From: Endomychus coccineus
Lineage: Eukaryota > Arthropoda > Insecta > Coleoptera > Endomychidae
Reading direction: 5' to 3'
Length of the DNA stretch: 64,000 nt
NCBI GenBank assembly: GCA_958510875.1
Contig: OY294067.1
Span: 259,719,736-259,783,735, forward strand
The notes beneath the pieces were generated by a model that saw nothing but the letters and a program-made list of their open reading frames with translations, did no database searches and was not told the DNA's origin. Positions 9,154-19,879 of this stretch are shown here, in pieces; position 1 is the stretch's first letter; the number at the start of each line of letters is the position of its first letter. A program made the translations under genes and the position numbers.

Positions 9154-11498
9154 TAGAGACACACAAATATGCAAAGAGCATACTTTGCATATTAAATGCA
9201 TTTTTTAAATATTTGCATATATCCTTGATAAATATCATATCGTGCATAATTAGAAGAATTTTGAGCAGAAGGGTTCAAGAAAAATAATTTTAATGAACCT
9301 CCTATCATTAAGAAGCAATTTATCATTTCATTTGCAGTTCTTAAGCAGTCCAAGTAGATTGACCGCGGTCGTTCGTAAGAGGAACAAGAAAATTCAAAAT
9401 AGGTCGTTTTGAACCCCTAACAGTTTTGTTTTACGGTATCTATATTTACATAAGTAGATGAACAAAGCAATTAATCGATTTCTAAATTTCATTTCTGATT
9501 GTACTTTTGAAGAGATAATATCGATTTGTATTTTGTAGTGTTGTGGTATTTTATTCATTCTTATTAGACAAATGCCCAAAGTCAGTAGTACGTCAGTTTT
9601 GGTTAAGCCATACAAAGAACTACGTTTAGGTATGAGAAACGTCTACTGTTCTGCGTGTGTTAAGATTGTCTGTTATTTTTTGACATCAAAAAGAAAAGTT
9701 AACAGAAGGTTACACTCATACACAATGAAAATTCATATAAATGTACAGGGCGTTTAAGTTTTGCCCTGTTAGTATCAACTTGATTTTTCATTCGAAACCC
9801 TTGGTATATTTTTATTTGTTTTTCTATCTATTTTTTTTTATCTCGAAAACTAGAAGAGATACAGACCGATTTCGCACCATTTGGACACTCGGGGCGCTTC
9901 CGTTTAATATTTTGAACTTATTTGGGATTTCGATCTAAGTATTGATATAATTGCTTTTCAAATTGATATTCCAGTTTTTTTTTTTTCATAGCAGCTACCA
10001 TGCGATGAAAAATTCCAAATAGACCAACACGTGAAAATTTCTGCTCATATAGCTGAATTGGGTAAGATGAAATCTGGAAACGTGTCACAACCCATATTAA
10101 CGCAATTTCCAACCAATGTCCAAAAAGCTAAAGGAACAACTTCAACCGAGGCCTATGCCATGCAGTGAGGACCTGAAATAGTCCCTTGTCAAAGCTACGT
10201 AATCAAAACTTCGCTTCTTTTCTTTAGGACTATTAAAAATTCAATGTCCCAGGTGGAACAACAATACGAAGAAACAACGGAAGTTTCTTGAATTCGGAAG
10301 TAATTGAGGAAATTAAAGGCTTACATGTGTATGAAACCACCGATTCAAGAGGACGTTATATTGATACTGATTAGTGTTCTTAGCGACGAGATTCTGCCGA
10401 AATGTTACCTTCTTGCTTCTAAAGAGTTAGAAAATACAAATGCAGTGATAATGACCCAGATTCGCTGACGAAGAGCAATCAAAATTTTTTCCTGCGCCTA
10501 TTCCTGGAGATAATTTTCTGCTCATTTTCACAGATGCAGCACCGTACATGAAAAAGACTAGGCAAAATTCAAATCTTCTTTTTCTCCTAACTTGATACAT
10601 GTGACATGTCTTGCTCATGCTATAAATAGGGTTGCTGAAGAGATTAGGAAACATTTTCCCCTTGTAAATAGTTCAATTTCCAACATGGAAAAGATCTTCC
10701 TTAAAGCGCCTATAAGGGTTCAATTCCATAACGAAAAATTACCAAAGACTCCTCTTCCACCCCAACCAGTTATCACAAGATGGGGCATTTGGTTTGAATC
10801 CGCTTTTTTATTGCGAGAATTCCTGTTAATTAAAAGATCTAATTTCAGAATTCTCTAACGAATCTTCTAAATATCTCACTGATGTTAAGCAATTATTCGA
10901 AAACAAAGAAATAAAACATTAGCTTTTGTTTATAAAAACCAATTATAGCTTTGTTTCTAGAACAAAGAACTAGTAAAACAATCTGAGGCAGCTTTCCAAA
11001 ATGTTGCAGGAAAAATATGGGGCAAAATTTTTCGAAGATTCAAAAATGTGATGAAAAAAAGTTGTGGATTTCGGTTTCATAGCCAAGTAGCTAATAGTTC
11101 AGATGGAGAATTCACTGAATCCATTGATTTGGATCCTGTAATATTGAGCAATTTTGAAAACGCCCATTTCATCTGTTGATGTGGAAAGGAGTTTTTCCAT
11201 TTATAAATTTTTATATTCTGACAAAAAACCAATATTTTTAATTGAGGGCTTCGAGGAAGATGTAGTGGTTTATTGTTCTTACAACTAACGACAACCTGCT
11301 TTATGTAATGAATACATATTTAGATACGGTTCAGTATATAGAAAAATTGAAATGTTTATCTTTAAGTAAATCAATTTATTTATGTTACATAATTTTTAAT
11401 TGCATATTTTCAACATTTTGTTGCATATTTTGACTGAATGATTTGCGTATTTATGGGCATATTTTTAGGTTTTCCACTGGCATATTTGGGTTTCCCTA
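9154..11498 (+). mobile_element. hAT transposon with intact ends and 8-bp TSD
   Basis: A 2345-bp element with perfect 8-bp target duplication TTGATAAC at 9146-9153 and 11499-11506, the length expected for hAT. Imperfect terminal inverted repeats: left TAGAGACACACAAATATGC, right (complement) TAGGGAAACCCAAATATGC. Subterminal GCATAT/ATATGC words are repeated at both ends (9170-9225 and 11400-11485), typical hAT transposase binding regions. It contains a decayed plus-strand transposase. Confidence 0.93.
9960..11280 (+). pseudogene. hAT transposase remnant
   Basis: Plus-strand pieces in order: a BED-type zinc-finger half, CDEKFQIDQHVKISAHIAELG (about 9998-10060); the TTDSRGRYI block around the first catalytic Asp (10337-10365); DEILPKCYLLASKELEN (10387-10440); PIPGDNFLLIFTDAAPYMKK (10497-10556) with the TDAAPYM second-Asp motif; then IHVTCLAHAINRVAEEIRKH (10594 on) and PPQPVITRWGIWFESAFLL (about 10756-10815). 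A C-terminal dimerisation region is traceable to about 11200. Multiple stops and frameshifts make it non-functional. A possible extra zinc-finger piece (9630-9720) reads YCSACVKIV. Confidence 0.85.
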
Positions 11499-11759
11499 TT
11501 GATAACGTAGTATCATATAGACTGAAGTGCAACAAACTTCGAAGTCACCTATTAATTTTTTGTAGGAAATATTACTTTGCCAAAAGAATTCATTTCACAA
11601 AACTATCCTTGTCATATTCCAGGACCAGAATGTTTAATGAATCAATTAATAAACATCTTTGGTGCTACTAAAATCTGCAAATGCTCCAACCGTCAATCAA
11701 TATTACCTTTGAAATTTGCATACTGCTCTCAGCTTTTGATGTTCAAAAGTCCGTTGTAG

Positions 11760-13190
11760 AGTTAGGGCATAATTTGCATACGCAACCCCATCGGTTGTTT
11801 GGTTTATAATTGTGATGTTAATACAGAGACCCAGCATTTGGTCCTATTCTGAGTTCTTAACATGTTTTACACATGCAGAGCATCCAACCTTTATGCAAAG
11901 CAGGCGCTTGTGACATTCTTGACTGGAGGTAGTTAGCCGTAGATCCGGTTCGCACGGTAAAGCAGTATAGAGTGTAGACAACAAGCAGACACACAACCCT
12001 TTCAACGATCTGCACGTCGTAAGCACCCCACAGCCTCAGGTAAAGGATTCGCTTTCTATTAAATATATACACACACTTGATCCGATCCTCTTATTACAGT
12101 AAGGACATGCTTGTATGTGAGTCAGTTCAGTTCAGTGTGTTCATGACGAGTTGTCCAAAAGGTAAGATTAGTTGGAATATCCGATTCCCAGCAAAGTTTT
12201 ACAATAGTACATACATAATATAATTTAGTTTGCATTTTCATAGTTTTTCCACTCAAAATTATAACTTATCTACTGAGATGCAGCAATTATCGAAGACGTA
12301 TGTAAGCTCAGTTCACATGCGTCTTTGATAAAGACTTGACAATATGAACTAAATTTTATTATATTACATTCCACGGTGGTACCTCATATTGTACTATACA
12401 TTTTAATAAACCATATTTGAAATGTCTATTTCTTCTTCAATATTCGATAATTTCCTTATGCCAACTCAATTTAACAATAAATTATAATCAGCGATAATTG
12501 CCGAGTTGTCAAGATGTCTGACTAGAAACGTATTAAATTTATATGTGTTCGAAACCTTTATAATGCTCAATATGTTTTTTGTAGATATTATCTTTGTTGG
12601 CGACTATTTTGTATATTTCAAAAATAATATAATAAATGTTATCTTTTAATCACAATGATAGATTCCAAGTTATATTTCAAGTAATTCCTACATGAATTAT
12701 GCCAACTACATTTAAAACTTATCCAATTCCGCATTAAACAAAGATAATTTCCATTCGAAATTAAGCAGAATAAAAGATATTGTTTTGAATAGTGTGATCT
12801 CAAGATAATAAGTGAAATACTTCAAAATAAACTTAACAAAAAAGACCAAATCTAATCTATTGACAGGCTAATAATAATACTAATTCTATCTTAGTATGTA
12901 GACAAATATATCAATGTCTTACAGCCTAAATTAGAAACGTCCCCTTTGATAAATGAACTGTGATCAATCTATTGCCGACTTCTCTCACTTTTCTTAGCAA
13001 AATACCTTTTGAAGAATACTGCGGGTCAAATGTGATTAAATGATTTTGAAACAGCAAATGGAGAACGTTAAATTATACATTACATCGGAATTTTATTGAA
13101 ATGGTCTACATAATGTATTTTACAACTTTACACCCACAGATACACAAAGACATCATGTCAAAAATAGTCTAGATCGATTCAGAAATGCTC
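11760..13190. other. No recognisable gene
   Basis: AT-rich DNA with only short frames on either strand (for example 11844-12072 minus, two overlapping frames without family motifs). No repeat structure or RNA gene recognised. Confidence 0.5.
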
Positions 13191-13197
13191 AAAACGA

Positions 13198-13283
13198 ATA
13201 TATCTGCGAAAATCCGGCAAATTTTTCTCGGACTGATTACAATACTTCCCTCAAACTGTTTACTACGTATACTGAGGGAAGTA
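13198..13283 (-). repeat. Repeat R, palindromic copy
   Basis: The minus strand carries the R consensus (GAGGGAAGTATTGTAATC, then CCGGATTTTCGCAGATATA). TACTTCCCTCA at 13243 and TGAGGGAAGTA at about 13272 form an inverted pair around TACGTA, which the copies near 8.0 and 19.1 kb lack. Confidence 0.5.
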
Positions 13284-13284
13284 A

Positions 13285-13850
13285 AAAATAATGGCACCAG
13301 CAGTATAGCATAGGTTTCTGGCGCCTGGTATAGATGCCGAATTTGCTACCCAGAGCAGATGCAAAATTTGCCTCCTTTTCTCCCTCTCCCCATAGATTAA
13401 GAGGAAATATGGTTATCATGAAGATACGTACTATTTTTTGGGGTAAAGAAAATATTAAGCTGTAAATTTGAGAATTGACAGAAAAAATGTTTTCTTCAAT
13501 ATTTCAAATCCTCCAAAACTAGAAAACAAAATTCAATTTTAAGACATGCTTTGAATTCTAGTAGGTATTGATTCAATTATTTTTTTAGAACATTATTATT
13601 ACCATAAGAAAATTACAGTTAGTTGAAAATTGCGAAAAAATATCATTAAAACTACTGAACTTAGCAATATATATTCTTGCCTAATACATATTTTCTTCAC
13701 TGAAAGAAATCATCTTTAGCATCAACTTTTAAAATGAAAATAAATATTTTGTTGTAAATGAAAGTAGGTAATTATTCATCAACTCTTTTATTGAAAATAA
13801 ATAATGATTAGCATAATTATTATAATGACTCGCTCGATACCGGCCTACAG
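13285..13850 (+). repeat. Dispersed repeat shared with 40.96-41.31 kb
   Basis: Blocks AGTATAGCATAGGTTTCTGG, TTATCATGAAGATA, TTTTTTGGGGTAAAGAAAATA and TTCTTCACTGAAAGAAATCAT occur in the same order near 40965-41190, where the first reads GCGTAGCATAGGGTTCTGCC. No coding motif or terminal repeat; an unclassified old interspersed repeat. Confidence 0.5.
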
Positions 13851-14061
13851 GTACTTTGATGTCTGGCCGCCACCATCAGTAGAGGAGAATGGGCCAACGT
13901 AAATTAGTACGGCATCTATTGTCTTTCTATGTAGGTAAATTCAGTCCCGAGTATTTTTAAACTGAGTCACAGGTATGTACCTGGCTGTGAGGTCAGATAA
14001 TTAGCATGTAGTACCAGTTGTCTAGGCCAACCACCCTTCCGTACGCAAGTATTTGGACAAT

Positions 14062-14773
14062 AACCAATGACGATTGTTTATTTTACCGCTCTGTTTCTAA
14101 CATAACCTAACCTAACCTGACCAAACCTAATAACCTAACTTTGTTAAAAAAGAATGCAAATAATGATTGTTTGTTGTACATCCTTTGCTTCTAACCTAAC
14201 CTAACCTAACCTTACCTAATCTAACCTAGTAAACTTTGTTGATATAGAATGCAAATATTGTAATCGCGCTAATCTTAAAGGCGGGACTCCACCAAACTGG
14301 GCTAGGTTAAATCACTTAATAGTTTACTTTCAGTTTTTCGAAGATTTTTGTTTAAACTAGGCCGTACCCAAAACCTGTGTTTCCCCTTTTTTTTCTTGGT
14401 AATAATTTTCAGGGCCATATAACCTAACAAAAAAATGTCGTCGTCGTCAAACATTTCCCTATGAAGAACAAGAACTCTCTGCATTCTGCAAGCGCAAGCC
14501 GGTACATCTGCCCAGTTTGGTGGAGTCGATCTTAAGTCTGCGGCAAAGCCGCAATAAGCCGCGGCATTTTGTGCCGACGGCAAGGCCGCACATGCCGCCA
14601 GGCTTGCCCAGTTTGGTGGAGTCCCGCCTTTACACTCTCATATAACCAACAATGATTGTTTATTGTATCCCCTTTGCTTCTAACATAACCTACCCTAACC
14701 TACTAATCTAACTTTGTTGATATAGAATGCAAATAATATAATCGCGCTAATCTTAACACTCTCATTTATAAGA
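14062..14773. repeat. Tandem units of about 0.1 kb with CCTAA runs
   Basis: Three units share ATGATTGTTTATTGTA, CTTTGCTTCTAACxTAACCTA, CTAACTTTGTTGATATAGAA and TAATCGCGCTAATCTTAA. They begin near 14066, 14160 and 14652; the second is split by a transposon at 14279-14629. The CCTAA runs at 14101-14120, 14193-14220 and 14683-14702 match the insect telomere unit TTAGG on the complement but are short and embedded in the repeat. Confidence 0.75.
14279..14629 (-). mobile_element. Harbinger-like DNA transposon, internally deleted
   Basis: 351 bp with a perfect 24-bp terminal inverted repeat (14279-14302 and 14606-14629, starting AGGCGGGACTCCACC). The flanking trinucleotides are TAA (14276-14278) and TTA (14630-14632). 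The uninterrupted third unit of the host repeat (around 14755, CTAATCTTAACACTCTCAT) provides the empty site and agrees with a 3-bp TWA duplication, the PIF/Harbinger type. A second copy of the inner repeat GCCCAGTTTGGTGGAGTC lies at about 14511-14528. GC content is well above the surroundings. An open minus frame (14583-14302) ends with GYMALKIITKKKKGKHRFWV, like the region preceding the catalytic domain of Harbinger transposases. Confidence 0.85.
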
Positions 14774-15314
14774 ATATTCTGGAAATTATATTGAAACCCG
14801 CGACTCAATTTACGTAGCATGATTTTATCAGTGGGATACAGCTACACCATTTAGATATAGAATAGCTCCGTTTGATAGTTTAGAAACTTCAGCAAATTGC
14901 GTTGAACAATGGTTACCACAAATCTTTGATCAATAATCTGATACAAATCTTGCCTTCCAATGGCATCAAGTCGTGCTATAGTGAGGCGGTACTCATCCGG
15001 AAGCCAAGATTTTATAAGAATAGCTATCTGCGGAAGCCAACTTATCGTTAATTTAATATCTAAATAAAAAGGAAATCGAAACGTAGCCAACTAACCAAAT
15101 TAGAACCACTACCTTCATATACTCAAAATTCAAAAAAATTCAAAAATTTCATTTACCATTCTTCTTATTGAATTATAATTAATAGTTTGTTTTCAAAATT
15201 TTTAATACAACCAGTTTATAGATGTAAGCACAAGCTAAAATACCGTTTAGTTGATAAACTTTCCGATTTCGACAAATCCGGGATTTACAAAATCGATTGA
15301 GAGTCGTGTTCAAA

Positions 15315-15600
15315 ATGTTACGTGGGTCAAACTAGAAGGAACTTATCATGTTATAGAGAACATTCAGCCCATATAAAGAAAAATAATGATGATAAACCAG
15401 CGGTAGCCGAACATATTTTGAATGCAGGTCACACCATTTCTCAAGATAGTTTATCACTTTCAAAACAGAGTACAGACAAATATCTAGGTAGTTTAGAAGG
15501 GATGGAAATGTATGAACGAAAAAGCAATTTATTAAATTCGGATTCATCTTCAGCTGAGGGCAACCCATTGCTCACATTATTATGCTCAAATAATATTTAA
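15315..15600 (+). pseudogene. PLE GIY-YIG nuclease fragment (family B)
   Basis: Reads CYVGQTRRNLSCYREHSAHI, then AVAEHILNAGHTI, to a stop at 15598-15600. CYVGQT is the YIG half of the GIY-YIG motif; R-x-x-x-x-x-x-x-E-H and AEHxxxxGH are the downstream conserved blocks of PLE nucleases. The RT part is absent and the preceding coding sequence is disrupted by the nested insertion. Confidence 0.8.
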
Positions 15601-15629
15601 ACAGGCACATTTTGATCTGTAATTTAGTT

Positions 15630-15671
15630 TACTCTGATGATGGCTACTTGGTAGCTGAAAGGTCCTCAGTA
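15630..15671 (+). ncRNA. Hammerhead-ribozyme motif in PLE B arm
   Basis: Stem I TACT (15630-15633) with AGTA (15668-15671); core CTGATGA (15634-15640); extra T (15641); stem II GGCTAC/GTAGCT with loop TTG (15642-15656, last pair G-U); core GAAA (15657-15660); helix III GG-T-CC (15661-15665); U16.1 and C17 at 15666-15667. Same layout as family A but with different stem sequences, including the extra T. Helix III is only two pairs, so activity alone in solution may be weak. Confidence 0.55.
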
Positions 15672-16333
15672 CTCAGTACTTTTATTGGATAAGGGTGGGT
15701 GTTTCTTATCAATAGTGAACTAATAAGTTGTTTGAGTTACTTATTTAGAGCGGGCTTGCAGTGAATGGGATCATTCCTGCTGATAAATTACCCTGGATTT
15801 ACATCGTGAAAAGTGCATGTTTGAAATGATGTAAAGATAATGCGAAAAAATTACTAAAGAAATTCGGAGATTCAAGGGAGCGCAAAATAATTCAACCGAA
15901 TCGTAGTTTCTCTCATATCAGATTCTGTATGCGAAGGTGATGCAATGAAACCTGGAGAATCTGTTGAGAAACTGAGAACGAAATCACTAATTTTGGAAGT
16001 GTATACTAAATCAACCTCTTTCGAGCTCGAAGGACCATTCCTGTAATCATCAAAAGATTAAACTCTTGAGTAGAAAATATACAATGAAACGCTGGAACAT
16101 ATTCCAAATTAAATATTCAATAAATCCTGAAAAAAGTAAGTTGGTCTCGTCGCCATATCTTCTCCAACCCACATAAGAAAGAGATCCTGCTATTGTCGCA
16201 GGAGAACGCCATGTAGCCCGAGATGATTACGTGTGTACATAATAACGCGGCACCTCATGTTGCTGACGGTTCATGTGTGTTCATATGTGACAGGGAGAGG
16301 GGTCGGCCATGAGAGTGAGTGGCGGCCGTAACC

Positions 16334-16504
16334 ATGACTACCAGCTCTAGCGGGGGTGGCTCTACCGATGATCTGCAGCAGGCCTGCATCAATACTAGCT
16401 ATTGCCATATACCCGATATATACTCTCGATGCCCCTCATCCTTATGCGAACAAATATGTTGCTTATTTCTAATACATTGGCTGAGAGATTCAATATCTAC
16501 ATGA
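16334..16504 (+). CDS. Candidate first coding exon, unknown gene
   Basis: A GC-rich island (about 16195-16440) in AT-rich DNA contains ATG at 16334 in good initiation context (GTAACC before it), opening MTTSSSGGGSTDDLQQACIN. Low-complexity Ser/Gly followed by an acidic stretch looks like a genuine N-terminus. The downstream half is less coding-like and there is no clear GT splice donor before the frame stops at 16502-16504, so the true 3' exon edge is unknown. A GTGACAG at about 16285-16291 could be a splice acceptor for a 5' UTR exon. The opposite strand is also open here, so strand is not certain. No family recognised. Confidence 0.3.
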   Translation: MTTSSSGGGSTDDLQQACINTSYCHIPDIYSRCPSSLCEQICCLFLIHWLRDSIST

Positions 16505-16509
16505 TTGGA

Positions 16510-18090
16510 ATTGTTACTGGAGTCTCTAGAAATAAGACCATTCCATTATTTTTATCGACAAAGAATCCGTAATTTTCCATGCATGAATCTTATATTCAGG
16601 CAAAAATGTCTACTGTAATTGAAATGAACTACAATATCTGGAGTGTTTTATAAAACCAGTTTCCAAGTTAAAAAATCAACGTCGCTAACACCCGTATGGT
16701 TTCATGTTTCGTCCTTTTTTTCATTCTTCCAGATAACATGTGAAATATCAGATAGAACATGTTTTTAGTGAAAATCAGGGTTGTAGAGCGATTTTTTAAA
16801 CCATACATTCATATATTCCTGTTTGTTGCTAGGTATGGTTGGTACATGCTATTAAAGAACCCTTGGTCAGGGTGAATGAAGGTCCTGACTATGTAGAAGT
16901 GTTGATTGCAAATATTACTCTCTCAATCAACGGTTGAAGTCAATAAGTGTGAATGTCAGAATACAAGACTTTCTTAAAGATCTAGAACCGACTGCATAAA
17001 ATTATGTTAATAGACAGTACTCATTGCGCATTTGCAGAGAATTTCTGGAATTTAATTTAATATTTACATGCCAAGATCTCAATTATTACAAATGGCAGTA
17101 AAAAATAAAGAATATGCATTGAATAATGTAAATCTATAATATTATTCAATGTTAATTTATTTATCAAACGTCTAAGAGAAATTTCGAGATTTCTTTGATA
17201 TACCAGAATTTATTCAGATCAGTATTGGCTTTGGTTTTTCTCACAAGTTCTATCAGTACAAAACTGCAATTGCGCTAAAATTTCTCATCTAGCAGTGTAT
17301 TTCAACAGAAATATGCTTACATATTGATTTTTTTTAAAATATGGATATGGTATTGATATTTTATCAGCAACGCAAATAATTAATTTCGTATTACTCAAAT
17401 TGTTTGTTTTAATTTTCTAAAATTGAATTCAGCCCTTTTCATCGTTTATTCCAATTTCGAACTGTCATGTAAGTTCATATAAATTCAGTTATACAATGAA
17501 AGGTTTATTTTTGAAGGAGATTTTTTTTATCTATGTTGAAATTATTATTTATTGAAAATTATTGATAAAAATTCAATGGTGGAAACTATTACTTTGTAAT
17601 GATTTATCAAATTGATATATAATAAAATAAAACAATTTTACTTTATTTTTCATCACATATAATATTATAGAAGCAACTTGTGTCATATATTGTACCATAA
17701 ATAATTAATTTTTCATATTTTCATACATTAGTATTGTTTGAAGATGACACTCTAGTGTCTAAACTGTAGTCACTATTTGTTTCTATAATATATGTAATCA
17801 AAAACAAAGTAAAATTGTTTTATTTTATTATGTCATAATTGATAAAATATGACATCAACTATGTGTGTGTGAATGAAATAGAATATTGCTGAGTAAACTA
17901 TTACTTACTTACGTACTAATTATAATACATGGTAGCAAATTATGTTAGAAATGATTCGAAAATCATGAATGGTATCTCTGATCCATATTATTTACTCCAC
18001 ATTAGATCAATTGCTTTTAACAGTCATGTTTCCAGGAATTCGATTCGAAAATAAGTTGGTTTGTAATAAGCCAAGCGGAGAAATATGTAA
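16510..18090. other. No recognisable gene
   Basis: AT-rich sequence without long frames. 17450-17880 is extremely AT-rich, with homopolymer T runs and repeated TTTTATT words. No terminal repeats identified. Confidence 0.5.
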
Positions 18091-18216
18091 AGTGCATTAG
18101 CTCATTAAGAAACAGGTATGTACACAGTTCGGTAGTTGAAGGAGCTTCGATTTTCCGGGACTGAAAGTTGGCGTAGGTCAGGGTCTAGTTTACACTCCAT
18201 TCGCTTTAATTTTAAA

Positions 18217-18348
18217 ATGGGAAACTCATCTCTTAAAAACACCCCAAGGAAAAGTGGGAGTAATGCGCCAGCGTTGATGGGGGACGAGGAAGGGAACATG
18301 AATGGAAACGACCGGAGGTGCGAGTGCCCAGACTCATTCAATGCCTAA
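18217..18348 (+). CDS. Candidate first coding exon with N-myristoylation signal
   Basis: ATG at 18217 opens MGNSSLKNTPRKSGSNAPAL, followed by an acidic Met/Asn-rich stretch and NDRRCECPDSFNA, stop at 18346-18348. Gly2 with Ser5/Ser6-type context (MGNSS) and nearby Lys/Arg residues is a textbook N-myristoyl plus basic-patch membrane signal. The island is clearly richer in G and C than its flanks. A possible donor, GGAG then GTGCGA, lies just after NDRR (about 18316), which would make this a first exon spliced to distant exons; alternatively it is a short ORF. No protein family recognised. Confidence 0.35.
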   Translation: MGNSSLKNTPRKSGSNAPALMGDEEGNMNGNDRRCECPDSFNA

Positions 18349-19147
18349 CGAACTTACTACTACGCTTCGAACTCGCTTCCTTTTTCTTTCAATAAGCCGT
18401 TTTGTCTTTTACATTGAATTAAAATAAATTACAATTAACCCCTTCGGCGGAAAAAGTTTCTTCATTCTTCCGATTTGCACTTATATAAAAATGATCCTCT
18501 TGTTCGAATCAATGATTTTGACGATGGTTGTTCCAAATGTGACGATAATCTTTCAATTTTTTATGTAAGAAAGATGAAAATGGAAATACATACTTAATTG
18601 AAACTCTTTTTAATTATATATTAACGAAATATTTTCAAATAAGAATATTCGAGAGAGTTATTGTCGATACATTACCTACATATTATCTTAATTGATTATA
18701 TCGCAACGTATTATTCCAAAATTTCCATCCTTGAAGTGAGCCAGAATGAGAGTTCAAATGCACTACAATCAAGCTCATTCAATGCTTCCACCACCTTCAT
18801 AATGAATGAATGAGTACACAACACATTCACAATTTTTTGCATAACTTACATCAAATAATGAATCATTTATCATTGATGAATGAAGATATATCAATTTTTT
18901 TATCTCCCAACTTTTGAGTAAAATAGTGGAACATTATTCGTTCAGTATTTCAATTTTTCGCCTCAAGCTTCCATTTACTCTTAAGAAAATCAACCGTTCA
19001 GGTACTGAACTCATCCAAATTTTCTACAAAATTGCGGTTACTTACTTGAAAGGAATTCCGTCAAGTCCAATAACTGATATGGTCTGTTCGATTAGTATAC
19101 ATCGTATGGAGTGAAAAATTGAAATAATATCCCTTCCGAATATATTT

Positions 19148-19235
19148 TTACTTCCCTCACTATACGTAATATACCGAAAGTTTTGTAATTGTGGCAAAAT
19201 CTGTTTTCCGGATTTTCGAGGATATATCCATTTGT
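19148..19235 (+). repeat. Interspersed repeat R copy
   Basis: TACTTCCCTCACTATACGTA followed by TTTTGTAATTGTGG and CCGGATTTTCGAGGATATA; same repeat as near 8024 and 13198. Confidence 0.55.
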
Positions 19236-19479
19236 GTGCGCATATCTACGATGCATGTAAATAACACTTTGGATGGTTTTGGTGCTTACTTGTTGAAAAT
19301 TCATATCTATAGTTCTAATTAAAAATACAATTTTCACAAACTTTTTTTATTAAGCAAAACGTGACATGTTTCAACACACGGTGGCTCTATCAAACAATGG
19401 CTTCACAAACTATCGTTTATTCCTTAAATATCAAAATGAAGATTAAGAAGGAGGGGATGAGTGAGGTACGTGTACAGTA

Positions 19480-19870
19480 GGATAAGGGTTACTTACAATT
19501 AAATTTAATAATGGAGAATTGGTAAAGTCTTTCTGATCATTTACAAGGTTTCCTGTATTTTCAAACTTTTTAATTCCAATTTGCTCTAAATTGATTAATA
19601 CTTTACTTTTAACTGGAGAATGGAGAATCTCAAAATCATCTTTTAAGTGATGTTGCTATGGCTTACAACTTTTAAATCTCTTTTGTTCAAATTAGAATGC
19701 TCTTTAATTCTAATTTTGAAAGATGTTCCTGTCTGACCTATATAGCATTCATCACAATCTTCACACTCTATCTTGTACATCCCTGATCCTTGCTCTTTTT
19801 TATTTTTATCTTTGTTGTTTTTAATATACTTGCATACCGTATTATTCGTTCTAAAAATTGTGGTAACGTT
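19480..19870 (-). pseudogene. PLE GIY-YIG nuclease fragment (family F, antisense arm)
   Basis: On the minus strand: GSGMYKIECEDCDECYIGQT (about 19790-19730), then FKIRIKEHSNLNKRD, a stop/frameshift near 19645, then DDFEILHSPVKSKVLINLEQ and NDQKDFTNSPLLN. GMYKIECxxCxxCYIGQT is the complete GIY-YIG block with the PLE-typical CxxC. The frameshift makes it inactive. Confidence 0.85.
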
Positions 19871-19879
19871 GTGTTTTTT

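Larger units (their letters stand above)
14838..15720 (+). mobile_element. PLE family B, copy 1 with nested insertion
   Basis: Matches the family B copy at 37405-38650: TACACCATTTAGATA and AAACTTCAGCAAAT near the 5' side, then GIY-YIG coding and a 3' end with a hammerhead motif. About 280 bp between TTACCACAAATCTT (ends about 14927) and ACCAGTTTATAGATGTAAGC (starts about 15208) is absent from the other copy and is a later insertion. Within it, 14955-15045 resembles the family D 3' end (CATCAAGTCGTGCTAT, GGAAGCCAAGATTTT). No antisense arm was seen at this copy's 5' side. Confidence 0.75.

Noticed and set aside
14101..14220. CCTAA runs as telomeric DNA
   Set aside because: Runs are only three to five units and lie inside a longer tandem unit; an interstitial repeat, not a telomere.
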